The notes under the pieces were generated by a model that made no database searches, was not told where the DNA came from, and saw only the letters and a program-made list of their open reading frames with translations. The position numbers were made by a program, and so were the translations under genes. From the NCBI RefSeq assembly GCF_036248275.1, contig NZ_CP109181.1:6820001-6884000 (forward strand): a DNA stretch of 64,000 nucleotides, in the 5' to 3' direction. Shown one piece after another: positions 33,334-41,114 of this stretch (position 1 is its first letter; every line of letters begins with the position of its first letter). Source of the stretch: Streptomyces sp. NBC_01716 (lineage in GTDB: Bacteria; Actinomycetota; Actinomycetes; Streptomycetales; Streptomycetaceae).

Positions 33334-33855
33334 ATGGACACCGAACGTGCCGACCCCTCCGACCTCGACGTGCTGCGCGCGGCCTTCCCGCCCGAGCTCC
33401 GCAGACCCCCGCTGGGCTGGAACGTCGTCCAGGACTTCGAGCGGGAGCAGGGCATCGTGCTCCCGGAGCCGTACCGCACGCTCGTCGCCGAGATATGCGA
33501 CGGCAGCGGTGAGGGTCCCGCCGACGTCGACGGGCTGATACCGCTGAAGTCCCTTCCCGCGGACTGGGGTTCGGGCGGGGCGCAGCGCGCGCCCGCGAAG
33601 GCTTTCCCGCTCACCGAGGCATGGGTGTGGGAGGACGACCCCCGGCCGTACGAGGAGATAGAGCCGCTGATCGACGAGGTCAGCAACGACGGCAGCATCG
33701 TGCTGGGCACGGACGGCTGCGGGCTGTACTGGCACCTCGTCGTCACCGGCGCGCAGCGCGGCCGAATATGGGCCGTCAGCGACGTGGGCGCCGCGCCTTT
33801 CGGCAAGGAGCCCGGCTTCGCCGAGTGGGTGGCGCACTGGGCGGAATCCTTCTGA
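33334..33855 (+). CDS. SMI1/KNR4 (SUKH) family protein
   Basis: Protein of 173 residues from ATG 33334. In-frame starts at 33325 and GTG 33310 are possible. The SUKH features are LGWNVVQDFEREQGIVLPEPYRTLVAEICDGSG near residues 25-58 and a C-terminal half ending in GKEPGFAEWVAHWAESF. SUKH proteins are common as immunity proteins of contact toxins in bacteria, but many are solitary with unknown roles. No toxin gene is adjacent here. It lies 13 bp after the lipoprotein gene, so the two may be cotranscribed. Confidence 0.78.
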   Translation: MDTERADPSDLDVLRAAFPPELRRPPLGWNVVQDFEREQGIVLPEPYRTLVAEICDGSGEGPADVDGLIPLKSLPADWGSGGAQRAPAKAFPLTEAWVWEDDPRPYEEIEPLIDEVSNDGSIVLGTDGCGLYWHLVVTGAQRGRIWAVSDVGAAPFGKEPGFAEWVAHWAESF

Positions 33856-34047
33856 TCTCAGGACCGGTTCACAGGTGAGCCGTGTGACCGTCGCGGCCGT
33901 GCCGGAGATCGAGAGGGCGGGGCCCGGTTCGTACGAGCTGTACCGCAGTGAGCGGGCGGCCGAGGGCGACACACGCGCGCCGCGCACCTGGGGCCGGCCG
34001 CGATCAGCCTCAGCCCCGCCCCGGACAGGGTTTAGCTCCCGGGAAAG

Positions 34048-34086
34048 CGGTGGTCCGGCCGTATGTGGGGTACGGCCGGACCACCG
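34048..34086. terminator. Bidirectional terminator between SMI1-like and endonuclease genes
   Basis: A perfect 16-bp stem, 34048-34063 with 34071-34086 (CGGTGGTCCGGCCGTA and its complement), with a 7-nt loop. It lies in the 281-bp gap between two convergent genes, 50 bp before the endonuclease stop. The rest of the gap, 33856-34047, holds only a weak open frame from 33875 that I do not accept as a gene. Confidence 0.85.
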
Positions 34087-34136
34087 CCGGTCAGGGGGCG
34101 GTGTGCCCGGTCAGAGGGGTCAGGGGCGTCAGGGCG

Positions 34137-35966
34137 TCAGGGGCGGAAGCGCAGCACCTGCGGGTCGTGGTCGCTGTTCTGGTCGGCGAACTCGGCGTTG
34201 ATGTGGACGCTGTCGTAGTCGAAGTCGTCGATCGACGGGCTCGTCAGGATCTGGTCGAGAACCTGGCTGTTGCCCTGGTAGACGTACGAGTAACGCTCGG
34301 GCGCCGGCAGGGACTTGACCGCCGGGTACAGCGCGCGGTCGGCGGCGAGCGCCTTCGTCGTGGCGGAGAACTCGAAGTCGTTGATGTCACCGACGACCAG
34401 GATCCTGGCGCCACGCTGGATCTTCTGGAGGTCCTTCACGAACGCGTTGACGGCCTTGGCCTGGAGGTGCCGCTGCGGCTCGGAGATCCGGTTCGGCGGC
34501 TGGTGGTGCGAGACCAGGCTCTCGTCGCCGCCCTTGGAGCCGAAGTGGTTGGCGATCACGATGACCGGCTCGCCCCGGAAGGTGAACTCACCGGCCAGCG
34601 GCTTGCGGCTGTTCTCCCAGGCGGCGTTGGTGGGGTCGATCCGGCCGGGGGAGAGGCTCAGGGCGGCCTTGCCGCCCGTGCGTACGGCCTCGGTCGCCGT
34701 CGTGGCGTCGCCGCCCGCGCGGTCGGTGAAGGAGACCCGCTCGGGGTTGAAGAGGAAGACCTGACGGATGTTGCCGCCGGGCTCGCCGCCGTCGGTCTTG
34801 TTCTCGGGGTCCACGGTCCGCGCCTCGTACGCGGGACCGCCGGCGGCCACGATCGCCGCCGTGAACTTGGCGATCGTCCGGTCCGCGGAGACGGTGCCGT
34901 CGTCCGTGGCGCCGTTGTCGTCCTGGATCTCCTCCAGGGCCAGGATGTCCGGCGACGAGAGGTTGCCGACGACGGCGGCGGCCAGCGCGTCGAACTTCTC
35001 CTGCGGGTCGGACGGGTCGAGGTTCTCGACGTTGTACGTCGCCACGGCCAGCTCGTCGCGGCGCTGCGCGCGAGTCGTCTCGGGCTTCGCGCCGTTGCCG
35101 GTGACCTTCCCGAGCGTGCGGGCGGTCAGCGTGTAGCCGCCGAACTGGTTGAAGTCCAGGGGGCCTTCGGTGTCGCCCGACAGCACGTCGCCGACATCGG
35201 CCTTCGGGAACGGCTGCTCGGCGACCGGGGCCAGCTGCTGGATCTGGAGGCGGCCGGTGTTCTGGTCCTCGTACGAGCCGTAGAGCGTGCCGCCCCGGCG
35301 GGTCTCGTTCTCGCTCGGCTTGACCGTCACCCACAGCTCCGAGTACGGGTCGGTGGCGCCGACCACGCGCGAGGTGCCGACGCGGACGTTCATGCCCTCC
35401 AGCGACTCGTAGTAGTCCAGCGCGTAGCTGCGGGGCTTCAGCTGAAGGCCGTTGATGCTGTTGCCCGTCGCGGCGGTGCCCTTCGGCGTGTACGCGGCCG
35501 GGACGGTCTTGGCCGAGACGGTCACCGGCGCGGGCAGCTTGTTGCCGGAGGAGACGACCGTGATCTTCGGCGACGAGAGCTGGGTGAGGGACTGGTTCCC
35601 GGAGGCGGTGCCGCCGGGGATGTACTCGGTGACCGTGCCGGACACCTTGACCGAGTCGCCCACGGCGACCGTCGGGGCCGAGCTGGTGAAGACGAAGATG
35701 CCCTCGCTGGTCGCGCGGTCCTTGTCCGGGTTCGGGTCCTGGAACCAGAAGCCGCGGGAGGAGCCGTAGGCCCGTACGCCGGTGACGATGCCGGGTACGT
35801 CCGCCACCGGGGTACCCACGAGCGGCGATATCCGGCCACTGCCCTGGATGCCGTGGATCCTGATCTCGGCGGCCGAGGCCGAGGAGGATCCGGCGAGCAG
35901 ACCGGCGGCCAGGGCGGCGGCGACGAGGGCCGAGACGGCGGCGGTTCTCGGTACGGATGAAGGCAT
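34137..35966 (-). CDS. Secreted endonuclease/exonuclease/phosphatase-family protein
   Basis: Protein of 609 residues. A Sec-type signal peptide (MPSSVPRTAAVSALVAAAL...ASA) probably ends near residue 33. An OB-fold-like N-terminal part (GIVTGVRAYGSSRGFWFQDP...GDSVKVSGTVTEY) precedes an EEP catalytic domain with VATYNVENL, DILALEEIQDDNG, IVIANHFGSKGGD and the final NSDHDPQVLRF. This is the layout of ExeM/NucH-type extracellular nucleases, so nucleic-acid scavenging is likely. The ATG at 35966 has CGGAGTCCCGTA upstream. Longer readings into 36056 lack a signal peptide at the start. Confidence 0.87.
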   Translation of the reverse strand: MPSSVPRTAAVSALVAAALAAGLLAGSSSASAAEIRIHGIQGSGRISPLVGTPVADVPGIVTGVRAYGSSRGFWFQDPNPDKDRATSEGIFVFTSSAPTVAVGDSVKVSGTVTEYIPGGTASGNQSLTQLSSPKITVVSSGNKLPAPVTVSAKTVPAAYTPKGTAATGNSINGLQLKPRSYALDYYESLEGMNVRVGTSRVVGATDPYSELWVTVKPSENETRRGGTLYGSYEDQNTGRLQIQQLAPVAEQPFPKADVGDVLSGDTEGPLDFNQFGGYTLTARTLGKVTGNGAKPETTRAQRRDELAVATYNVENLDPSDPQEKFDALAAAVVGNLSSPDILALEEIQDDNGATDDGTVSADRTIAKFTAAIVAAGGPAYEARTVDPENKTDGGEPGGNIRQVFLFNPERVSFTDRAGGDATTATEAVRTGGKAALSLSPGRIDPTNAAWENSRKPLAGEFTFRGEPVIVIANHFGSKGGDESLVSHHQPPNRISEPQRHLQAKAVNAFVKDLQKIQRGARILVVGDINDFEFSATTKALAADRALYPAVKSLPAPERYSYVYQGNSQVLDQILTSPSIDDFDYDSVHINAEFADQNSDHDPQVLRFRP

Positions 35967-36176
35967 TACGGGACTCCGGAAGTGAGGAAGTAAGGAGTGT
36001 GGGAGGCGGAGTTGGAGACAAAGTTCTACGCGCGTCACACTCTTGGGTGCGCCCATATGTTGTCAAGGGTGTGCGGGTGTACGCGCGTTGTCGGCCAAGT
36101 GAACCGGGTGGGATGGGGTGAAATACGTCTACGCTTGGGCGCCCTGGATCCCGTAAGGCGCAAGGAGAATCACCAG

Positions 36177-37703
36177 ATGTCCGGAGACCGCCCCACTCTG
36201 CCGCCGGTGCGGCTGCCCTCGGACGCGGAGCTGGCGCGGGACGCGCTCGCGGTACCGCTGCTCGCCAGGGCGGTCCGCCTCGCCCGCTGGGCCGGGCCGG
36301 AGACACGCGTGGGGGCGGGCGGTGAACTCGTCGAGGAGCAACTGCCCGCGGCGGCCGAGGCGCTGGGGCTGATCGGGACCGAGAGCCCCGAACCGACCGA
36401 GAGCGACGAGGCGCTGGCGGCGGGGGCACGGGCGGAGGCGGAGGCCGACGCGAGCGAGGCGTGGCGGGTGGCCGTCGACACCGGTCTTGTCGAGGTGGAG
36501 GACCCCGGCCAGGACGAGGAGGCGGGCGGGGGTTCCGACGCGGACGGCACCGTGAGCGCCGGGGCCGCGCTCCAACTGATCGCGTCCGGCGGCCCGCAGG
36601 ACATCCTCTCGCTCTGGCTGGACGCCCTGGACGTCGTCTTCGCCGACGCGACGGCGCCCGTCCTGGAGGACCTGGCCGGCGCCATCGGCGACGACGGCGA
36701 GATCGACCTCGACGCGCTGGACTGGGACCCGGAGATGGAGGCCGAGTTCCTGGAGGGAGTCCTCGGCAACCTCTATCTGCTCACCGTCGGCGAGGGCGGG
36801 ACCGAGCCCGTCCCCGTACCGCTGCCGGTCCTCGCCGCGTCGATGATCGTGCCCGACGACATGGGCGAGCCCACCGACGACGTCCTTGAACAGGTGTCCG
36901 AGGCGATGATGCGGCTGGACGACCAGTTCGCGCTGCTTGAGCCGATCGGGCTCGTCACGTATGTGCCCGTGGACGAGGCTCTGATGGTCGAGGACGCCGA
37001 AGGCGGCTCCGACGCGGTGCCGTACGGCGACGACGAGGACGTGTCGCGGTACGGCGTGGTCACGCTGACCCCGCTCGGGCTCCACGGGATCAGGTCCCGG
37101 ATGCGGGACGCGGGCGTGGACGCGCCCGCCGTCGGCGATCTGGCCGACAAGGGCGCCGACGCGCTGCTCGACGGCGTCGCGCACTTCCCGGAAGCGGCTG
37201 CCCGCGCCGAGACGGAACAGTGGCTGGCCCGCCGCGAATCCGCCGAAGCGGCGCGCGAACTCCTGCGCGCCGCCAAGGGATCCGACCCCGGCGCCCCGCT
37301 GCGCCGGCTGCACTGCCAGCAGGCACTCGCGCTCGTCGGCGCCGAGGCGGAGCCCGCGGTGCGCGAGGTCCTGGACGACGGGGAGCTGGGCGGGCTCGCC
37401 CGCGTCTGGCTGGCGGAACTGGGCGCCGCCGACGTGCCGCCGCCGTCCGAGTCGATGATCTTCTGGCTGGCCATCGACACCATCGCCGCCCAACTCGACG
37501 CCGAGGGTGAGCCGGTGGAGCTCCAGGAACTGGTGGAGGGCCTGGTCGGCCGGCACAGCGGCTTCTTCGACGCGGTGTGGCGGGTGGACCACCCGGCGAC
37601 GGCGGACGTGCTGGAGGCGATGGGCCGGCTGCACCAGGACCGCAAGGCGGCGAAGGACGCCCGCAAGGCGGCGTTCAAGGCACGCTCGCGCAAGGGGAGC
37701 TGA
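36177..37703 (+). CDS. Conserved acidic Streptomyces protein of unknown function
   Basis: Protein of 508 residues from ATG 36177 with AAGGAGAATCACCAG upstream. It is strongly acidic and alanine-rich, has no signal or membrane segment, and looks largely helical. It has a long central part containing LDWDPEMEAEFLEGVLGNLYLLTVGEGG and a basic C-terminal tail RKAAKDARKAAFKARSRKG. No catalytic motif is recognisable. The 210-bp gap before it, shared with the divergent nuclease gene, presumably contains both promoters. I can say only that it is conserved in the genus as far as I recall. Confidence 0.75.
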   Translation: MSGDRPTLPPVRLPSDAELARDALAVPLLARAVRLARWAGPETRVGAGGELVEEQLPAAAEALGLIGTESPEPTESDEALAAGARAEAEADASEAWRVAVDTGLVEVEDPGQDEEAGGGSDADGTVSAGAALQLIASGGPQDILSLWLDALDVVFADATAPVLEDLAGAIGDDGEIDLDALDWDPEMEAEFLEGVLGNLYLLTVGEGGTEPVPVPLPVLAASMIVPDDMGEPTDDVLEQVSEAMMRLDDQFALLEPIGLVTYVPVDEALMVEDAEGGSDAVPYGDDEDVSRYGVVTLTPLGLHGIRSRMRDAGVDAPAVGDLADKGADALLDGVAHFPEAAARAETEQWLARRESAEAARELLRAAKGSDPGAPLRRLHCQQALALVGAEAEPAVREVLDDGELGGLARVWLAELGAADVPPPSESMIFWLAIDTIAAQLDAEGEPVELQELVEGLVGRHSGFFDAVWRVDHPATADVLEAMGRLHQDRKAAKDARKAAFKARSRKGS

Positions 37704-37754
37704 CGGCCGGGCGGGGACCCTCCGCACGGCGGCGGCGGGCCTTACCCCGTTCCC

Positions 37755-38522
37755 TCAAGTCCGCAGGTACGACGCGCCGTTGAGGTCCAGGACGGTGCCT
37801 GACGACCACTCCGCCTCCGGGGAGGCCAGCCACAGGACGGCCGCCGCGATCTCGTCTGCGCTCGCCACCCGGCCGAACGGGCTCTGCGCCCGGATCGCCT
37901 CGCCCTCCGCCCCCGTCAGCCGGTCGGCCACCCGTTCGGTGTCGAAGAAGCCCGGCGCGACGGAGGCGACGCCGATGCCGTACGGCGCGAGCGAGACCGC
38001 GAGCGACTGGCCCAGCGCGTGCACCGCCGCCTTCGTGGCGCCGTACGCGGGATGGTCGGGCTCGCCCCGGAAAGCGCCGCGTGAACCGATGTTGACGATC
38101 CGGCCGCCCGTGCCGCGGTCGATCATGGACCGCGCGGCGCGATGGCTGAGCAGCGCCGTACCGAGCAGGTTCACCGACAGATGGCGCTGCCAGCTCGCCG
38201 CCCAGTCCTCGTACGAGGTCGTGGGGAGCGGATGACGCTCGTTCACCGCCGCGTTGTTCACGAGCACGTCGATGCCGCCCAGTGCCTCGTGCGCCGCGTC
38301 GGCGATCCGCGCCGCGCCCTCGGGGTCCGACAGGTCGCCGCCCAGCAGCGTGTGGCCCGTGCCGTCGAGGGAGTCCAGGGTGTGGCGCGCGTCCTCCTCA
38401 CGGGTGCCGTAATGGACGGCGACGCGGTCTCCGTTGGCGGCGAAGGCGCGGGAGACGGCGCGGCCGAGCCCTCGTGAGGCACCGGTGACCAGGACCCGGC
38501 GGCCGGTCTGCGGGAAGTTCAT
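37755..38522 (-). CDS. Short-chain dehydrogenase/reductase
   Basis: Protein of 255 residues with the classical SDR fold. The cofactor motif TGASRGLG is at 13-20, NNAA at 89-92, and the catalytic set is N118, S147, Y160 and K164 (YGATK). The HYGTREEDA stretch after the second strand suggests NADPH rather than NADH. The C-terminus GTVLDLNGASYLRT is usual. The substrate is unknown, and relatives are annotated as 3-oxoacyl-ACP reductase-like. ATG 38522 lacks a strong ribosome site but fits the family start. The gene is a single unit, convergent with the acidic-protein gene. Confidence 0.88.
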   Translation of the reverse strand: MNFPQTGRRVLVTGASRGLGRAVSRAFAANGDRVAVHYGTREEDARHTLDSLDGTGHTLLGGDLSDPEGAARIADAAHEALGGIDVLVNNAAVNERHPLPTTSYEDWAASWQRHLSVNLLGTALLSHRAARSMIDRGTGGRIVNIGSRGAFRGEPDHPAYGATKAAVHALGQSLAVSLAPYGIGVASVAPGFFDTERVADRLTGAEGEAIRAQSPFGRVASADEIAAAVLWLASPEAEWSSGTVLDLNGASYLRT

Positions 38523-38586
38523 GAAGCGGCCCTTCGGAGACGGGACTTGGGAGGCTTGTCGCGGGACGGCTCGCCCGGCGTCAGGC

Positions 38587-38773
38587 CTAGGGCGTGTTTT
38601 AGAAGTAGCGTCGTCCGCCCATCGGGCGGGGCCCACGGCGTCTGGTGCGTGCGATCGCAAGGCGGAGGATCAGCCCCGTAGATGGACCGGACGTACTTGG
38701 ATGACTCCGACAACGCGGCGAGCGCGCGTGCCAGGCGTCGTGGGCCAGACGGGACTTCTCAAACACGCCCTAG
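38587..38773. mobile_element. MITE-like element with 20-bp terminal inverted repeats
   Basis: A 187-bp stretch with ends CTAGGGCGTGTTTTAGAAGT (38587-38606) and, inverted, CTAGGGCGTGTTTGAGAAGT (38754-38773), a single mismatch. Both ends carry CTAG. No transposase is encoded, only short open frames. Similar CTAG-ended interspersed sequences are, from memory, common between genes in Streptomyces. It sits between the SDR start and the kinase 3' end, with TCAGGC and GGCCTGA also mirrored just outside. Confidence 0.7.
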
Positions 38774-38799
38774 GGCCTGATCCAAACGACAGACCCTAG
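38770..38799. repeat. Second short CTAG-bounded repeat overlapping the kinase stop
   Basis: Directly abutting the MITE is a 30-bp segment bounded by CTAG at 38770-38773 and 38796-38799, with interior GGCCTGATCCAAACGACAG. The right CTAG supplies the TAG stop of the kinase gene read on the minus strand. It looks like a fragment of a related repeat family. Confidence 0.5.
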
Positions 38800-41114
38800 A
38801 CGCCGTTGTACGCCCGTACCGCCGACGTGCCGATCCGGCCGTACCAGCCCGACGCGTCGGCCGCGAGCCCGTCGATGATGTCAGGCAGCGACCACGCGCG
38901 CAGCGGTGCCCCGTCGGCGAGGCGCAGCGCGGTGCAGGTGTCGCCCGACGCCGCGTAGACCGTCTTGCCCGCGACCACGGGCGGTACTTTCGCGATCCCG
39001 GTCAGCCGTCGTGTCCAACGGGGCTGGCCGGACATGAAATCGACGGCCTCCAGGGTGTCCGCCTTCGACCAGTGCAGCACCAGACCGCCCGCCGAGACCG
39101 GATCGCGCAGTCCGCCCGTCCGCCGTGGCCAGCTCGTCTCGACGCCGAGCGTGGGGCGCGACCGCAGCCAGCGCGGCTTCCCGTCGGCCGGATCGAAGCC
39201 GTGCAGTTCGCCCGCCGTGGCCAGCAGACCGGTGGAGCCCGCCGCGCCGATGGCCGTGGCACCCGGGGTCACGGCGTAGGTGCGTGCGGCGACGGCGACG
39301 CGCTCTCCGCCACGGGCGCGGATGATGTGCAGCCTGCCCTCCGTGGTGAGTACGGCGAAGTTCCCCGCGTCCGGCAGCGCGGTGGCGGCGAGGGACTGGC
39401 CGGAGTCGGCCTTCAACCCCTCGTACGTCCAGATCGTCCGGGCCGACGCGGCGTCGACACCATCCACCCGCCACCCCAGGGTGGTGGCCAGCAGCAGGGT
39501 GCGGCCCAGTACCGCCGGTGGCTGCGTGCGGCCGAGTTCGCGCTCCCAGCGCATCGCCCCGGTGCCCAGATCGACGGCCATCAGCTCCTTCTCGTCCTCC
39601 TGGTCCTCGTACGACGAGATCGCCGCACCGTCGGCGACGGTGACCCAGACGGGTGGCAGCCTCTGAATCGGGTCGGCCTCGGCGCGCTTCTTTCCGGAGC
39701 CGAGGGCAACGACGGGCAGCCCGACGTCGGGCGCGACCAGAACCCCGTCCGCCACGCCCCACACACTCGGCGCGCTCGCCGTGGCTTCCAGTTCCCAGCG
39801 GCCGGCACCGTCCGATGCCGCGCAGGCGCGGACGTAACCGTTGGTACCGCTCAGTCGCCCGTGCAGCAGCAGGGTGCCGCCGGAGAGCAGCAGGGCGTCG
39901 ATGCCGTCCGGCTCGGCGGTGAGACTCCAGCGGAGCGCGCCCGGGGTCGCCGAGCCCTTCCTGAGGGTGAGTTGGGCGACGCCACCGGTGGTGAGGTCGC
40001 CGGAGGGGGAGTTTCCCCAGCCGCGTACGACGGAGACGCCGAGCAGCCCGGTGAGGGAGGTGGCGCCGGCCACCAGCACTCCCCGGCGGGCCAGTTGACG
40101 CCGCTCGATGCGCTTCGCGCGCCGGAAGGCGAGGTCGGGACCGGGGGCGCGCCCGCGGTCGGGACGAGGCGCCGGGGGACGGGGGTTCGTGACCTGCTTC
40201 GTGGGAACCACCGCCGTCCGCTCGCGCGGCGGGGCCTCGTCGTCCTTTGCCGTGTCGTCACCCTGTACGAGACTCCGCAGCGGCTCCTCGCGCCACCACA
40301 GCGGCGCCTGCGGATCGGCTGTCCGCTCCAGCACCTCGCCGACCGAAGGCCGGTGCGCCGGGCCCTTGTTGAGACAGTCGGCGACCAGCCCCCGCAGCTC
40401 CGGAGGCACCTCGTCCAGGTCGGGCTCCTCGTGCACGGCCCGGTAGAGCAGGATCGCCACCGTTCCGTCCCCGAAGGGATTGCGGCCGGTGGCGGCGAAG
40501 GCGAGGACCGCGCCCAGTGCGAAGACGTCGGCCGACGCCGTCACCGGGGAGTCGCCCGTGATCTGCTCGGGCGCGATGAATCCGGGTGTCCCGATGATGT
40601 CCCCGGCCTCGGTCATCCCGTGGTCCCCGAGCGCACGCGCGATCCCGAAGTCGATGACGCGCGGCCCCTCGGCGGTGACCAGGACGTTGGACGGCTTCAG
40701 GTCGCGGTGCACGAGTCCCGCGCCGTGAATGCTCGTCAGCGCCTCGGCGAGCGCCGCGCCCAGCGACCGTACGACCGTCACGCCCAGCGGCCCGGCGGCG
40801 GCCACCGCCCGCCGCAGCGTGACGCCCGGCAGGTAGGCGGTGGCCAGCCACGGCACTTCGGACGTGGGATCGGCGTCGAGCACCGCCGCAGTGTGCGCAC
40901 CCGTCACGGCGCGGGCGGCGGCGGCCTCGCGCCGGAACCGCTCGCGGAAGTGCGGTTCGGCCGCGAGGTGCGCGTGCACGGTCTTCACCGCGACCAGCCG
41001 GCCACCGGTCGTACGGCCCAGATAGACCCGGCCCATGCCACCGGCGCCGAGCCGGCCGAGCAGCCGTACGGAGCCGAGGGTGGTGGGGTCGCCGGGCAGG
41101 AGGGGATCGGTCAT
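38796..41114 (-). CDS. Ser/Thr protein kinase with PQQ-type beta-propeller tail
   Basis: Protein of 772 residues. The Hanks-type kinase domain (residues 15-270) has the glycine loop GRLGAGGMGRV, K44, HRDLKPSN (136-143) and DFG (155-157). A linker of about 60 residues leads to a membrane-spanning stretch at 343-365 (RRGVLVAGATSLTGLLGVSVV). After that come WD/PQQ-like blade repeats such as DLGTGAMRWERELG, GFDPADGKPRWLRS and FMSGQPRWTRRL. The propeller is probably outside and senses a ligand. The stop lies in a CTAG repeat, and the ATG overlaps the second kinase gene (ATGA). Confidence 0.9.
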   Translation of the reverse strand: MTDPLLPGDPTTLGSVRLLGRLGAGGMGRVYLGRTTGGRLVAVKTVHAHLAAEPHFRERFRREAAAARAVTGAHTAAVLDADPTSEVPWLATAYLPGVTLRRAVAAAGPLGVTVVRSLGAALAEALTSIHGAGLVHRDLKPSNVLVTAEGPRVIDFGIARALGDHGMTEAGDIIGTPGFIAPEQITGDSPVTASADVFALGAVLAFAATGRNPFGDGTVAILLYRAVHEEPDLDEVPPELRGLVADCLNKGPAHRPSVGEVLERTADPQAPLWWREEPLRSLVQGDDTAKDDEAPPRERTAVVPTKQVTNPRPPAPRPDRGRAPGPDLAFRRAKRIERRQLARRGVLVAGATSLTGLLGVSVVRGWGNSPSGDLTTGGVAQLTLRKGSATPGALRWSLTAEPDGIDALLLSGGTLLLHGRLSGTNGYVRACAASDGAGRWELEATASAPSVWGVADGVLVAPDVGLPVVALGSGKKRAEADPIQRLPPVWVTVADGAAISSYEDQEDEKELMAVDLGTGAMRWERELGRTQPPAVLGRTLLLATTLGWRVDGVDAASARTIWTYEGLKADSGQSLAATALPDAGNFAVLTTEGRLHIIRARGGERVAVAARTYAVTPGATAIGAAGSTGLLATAGELHGFDPADGKPRWLRSRPTLGVETSWPRRTGGLRDPVSAGGLVLHWSKADTLEAVDFMSGQPRWTRRLTGIAKVPPVVAGKTVYAASGDTCTALRLADGAPLRAWSLPDIIDGLAADASGWYGRIGTSAVRAYNGV

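Noticed and set aside
33875..34201. Small plus-strand ORF after the SMI1-like gene
   Set aside because: It runs through the terminator hairpin and into the antisense end of the nuclease gene, has no ribosome site and no recognisable domain.
38519..38713. 64-residue minus-strand ORF inside the MITE-like element (YVRSIYGADPPPCDR...)
   Set aside because: It spans an element end and its internal repeat sequence, and lacks a ribosome site. It is most likely a chance frame within a non-coding repeat.
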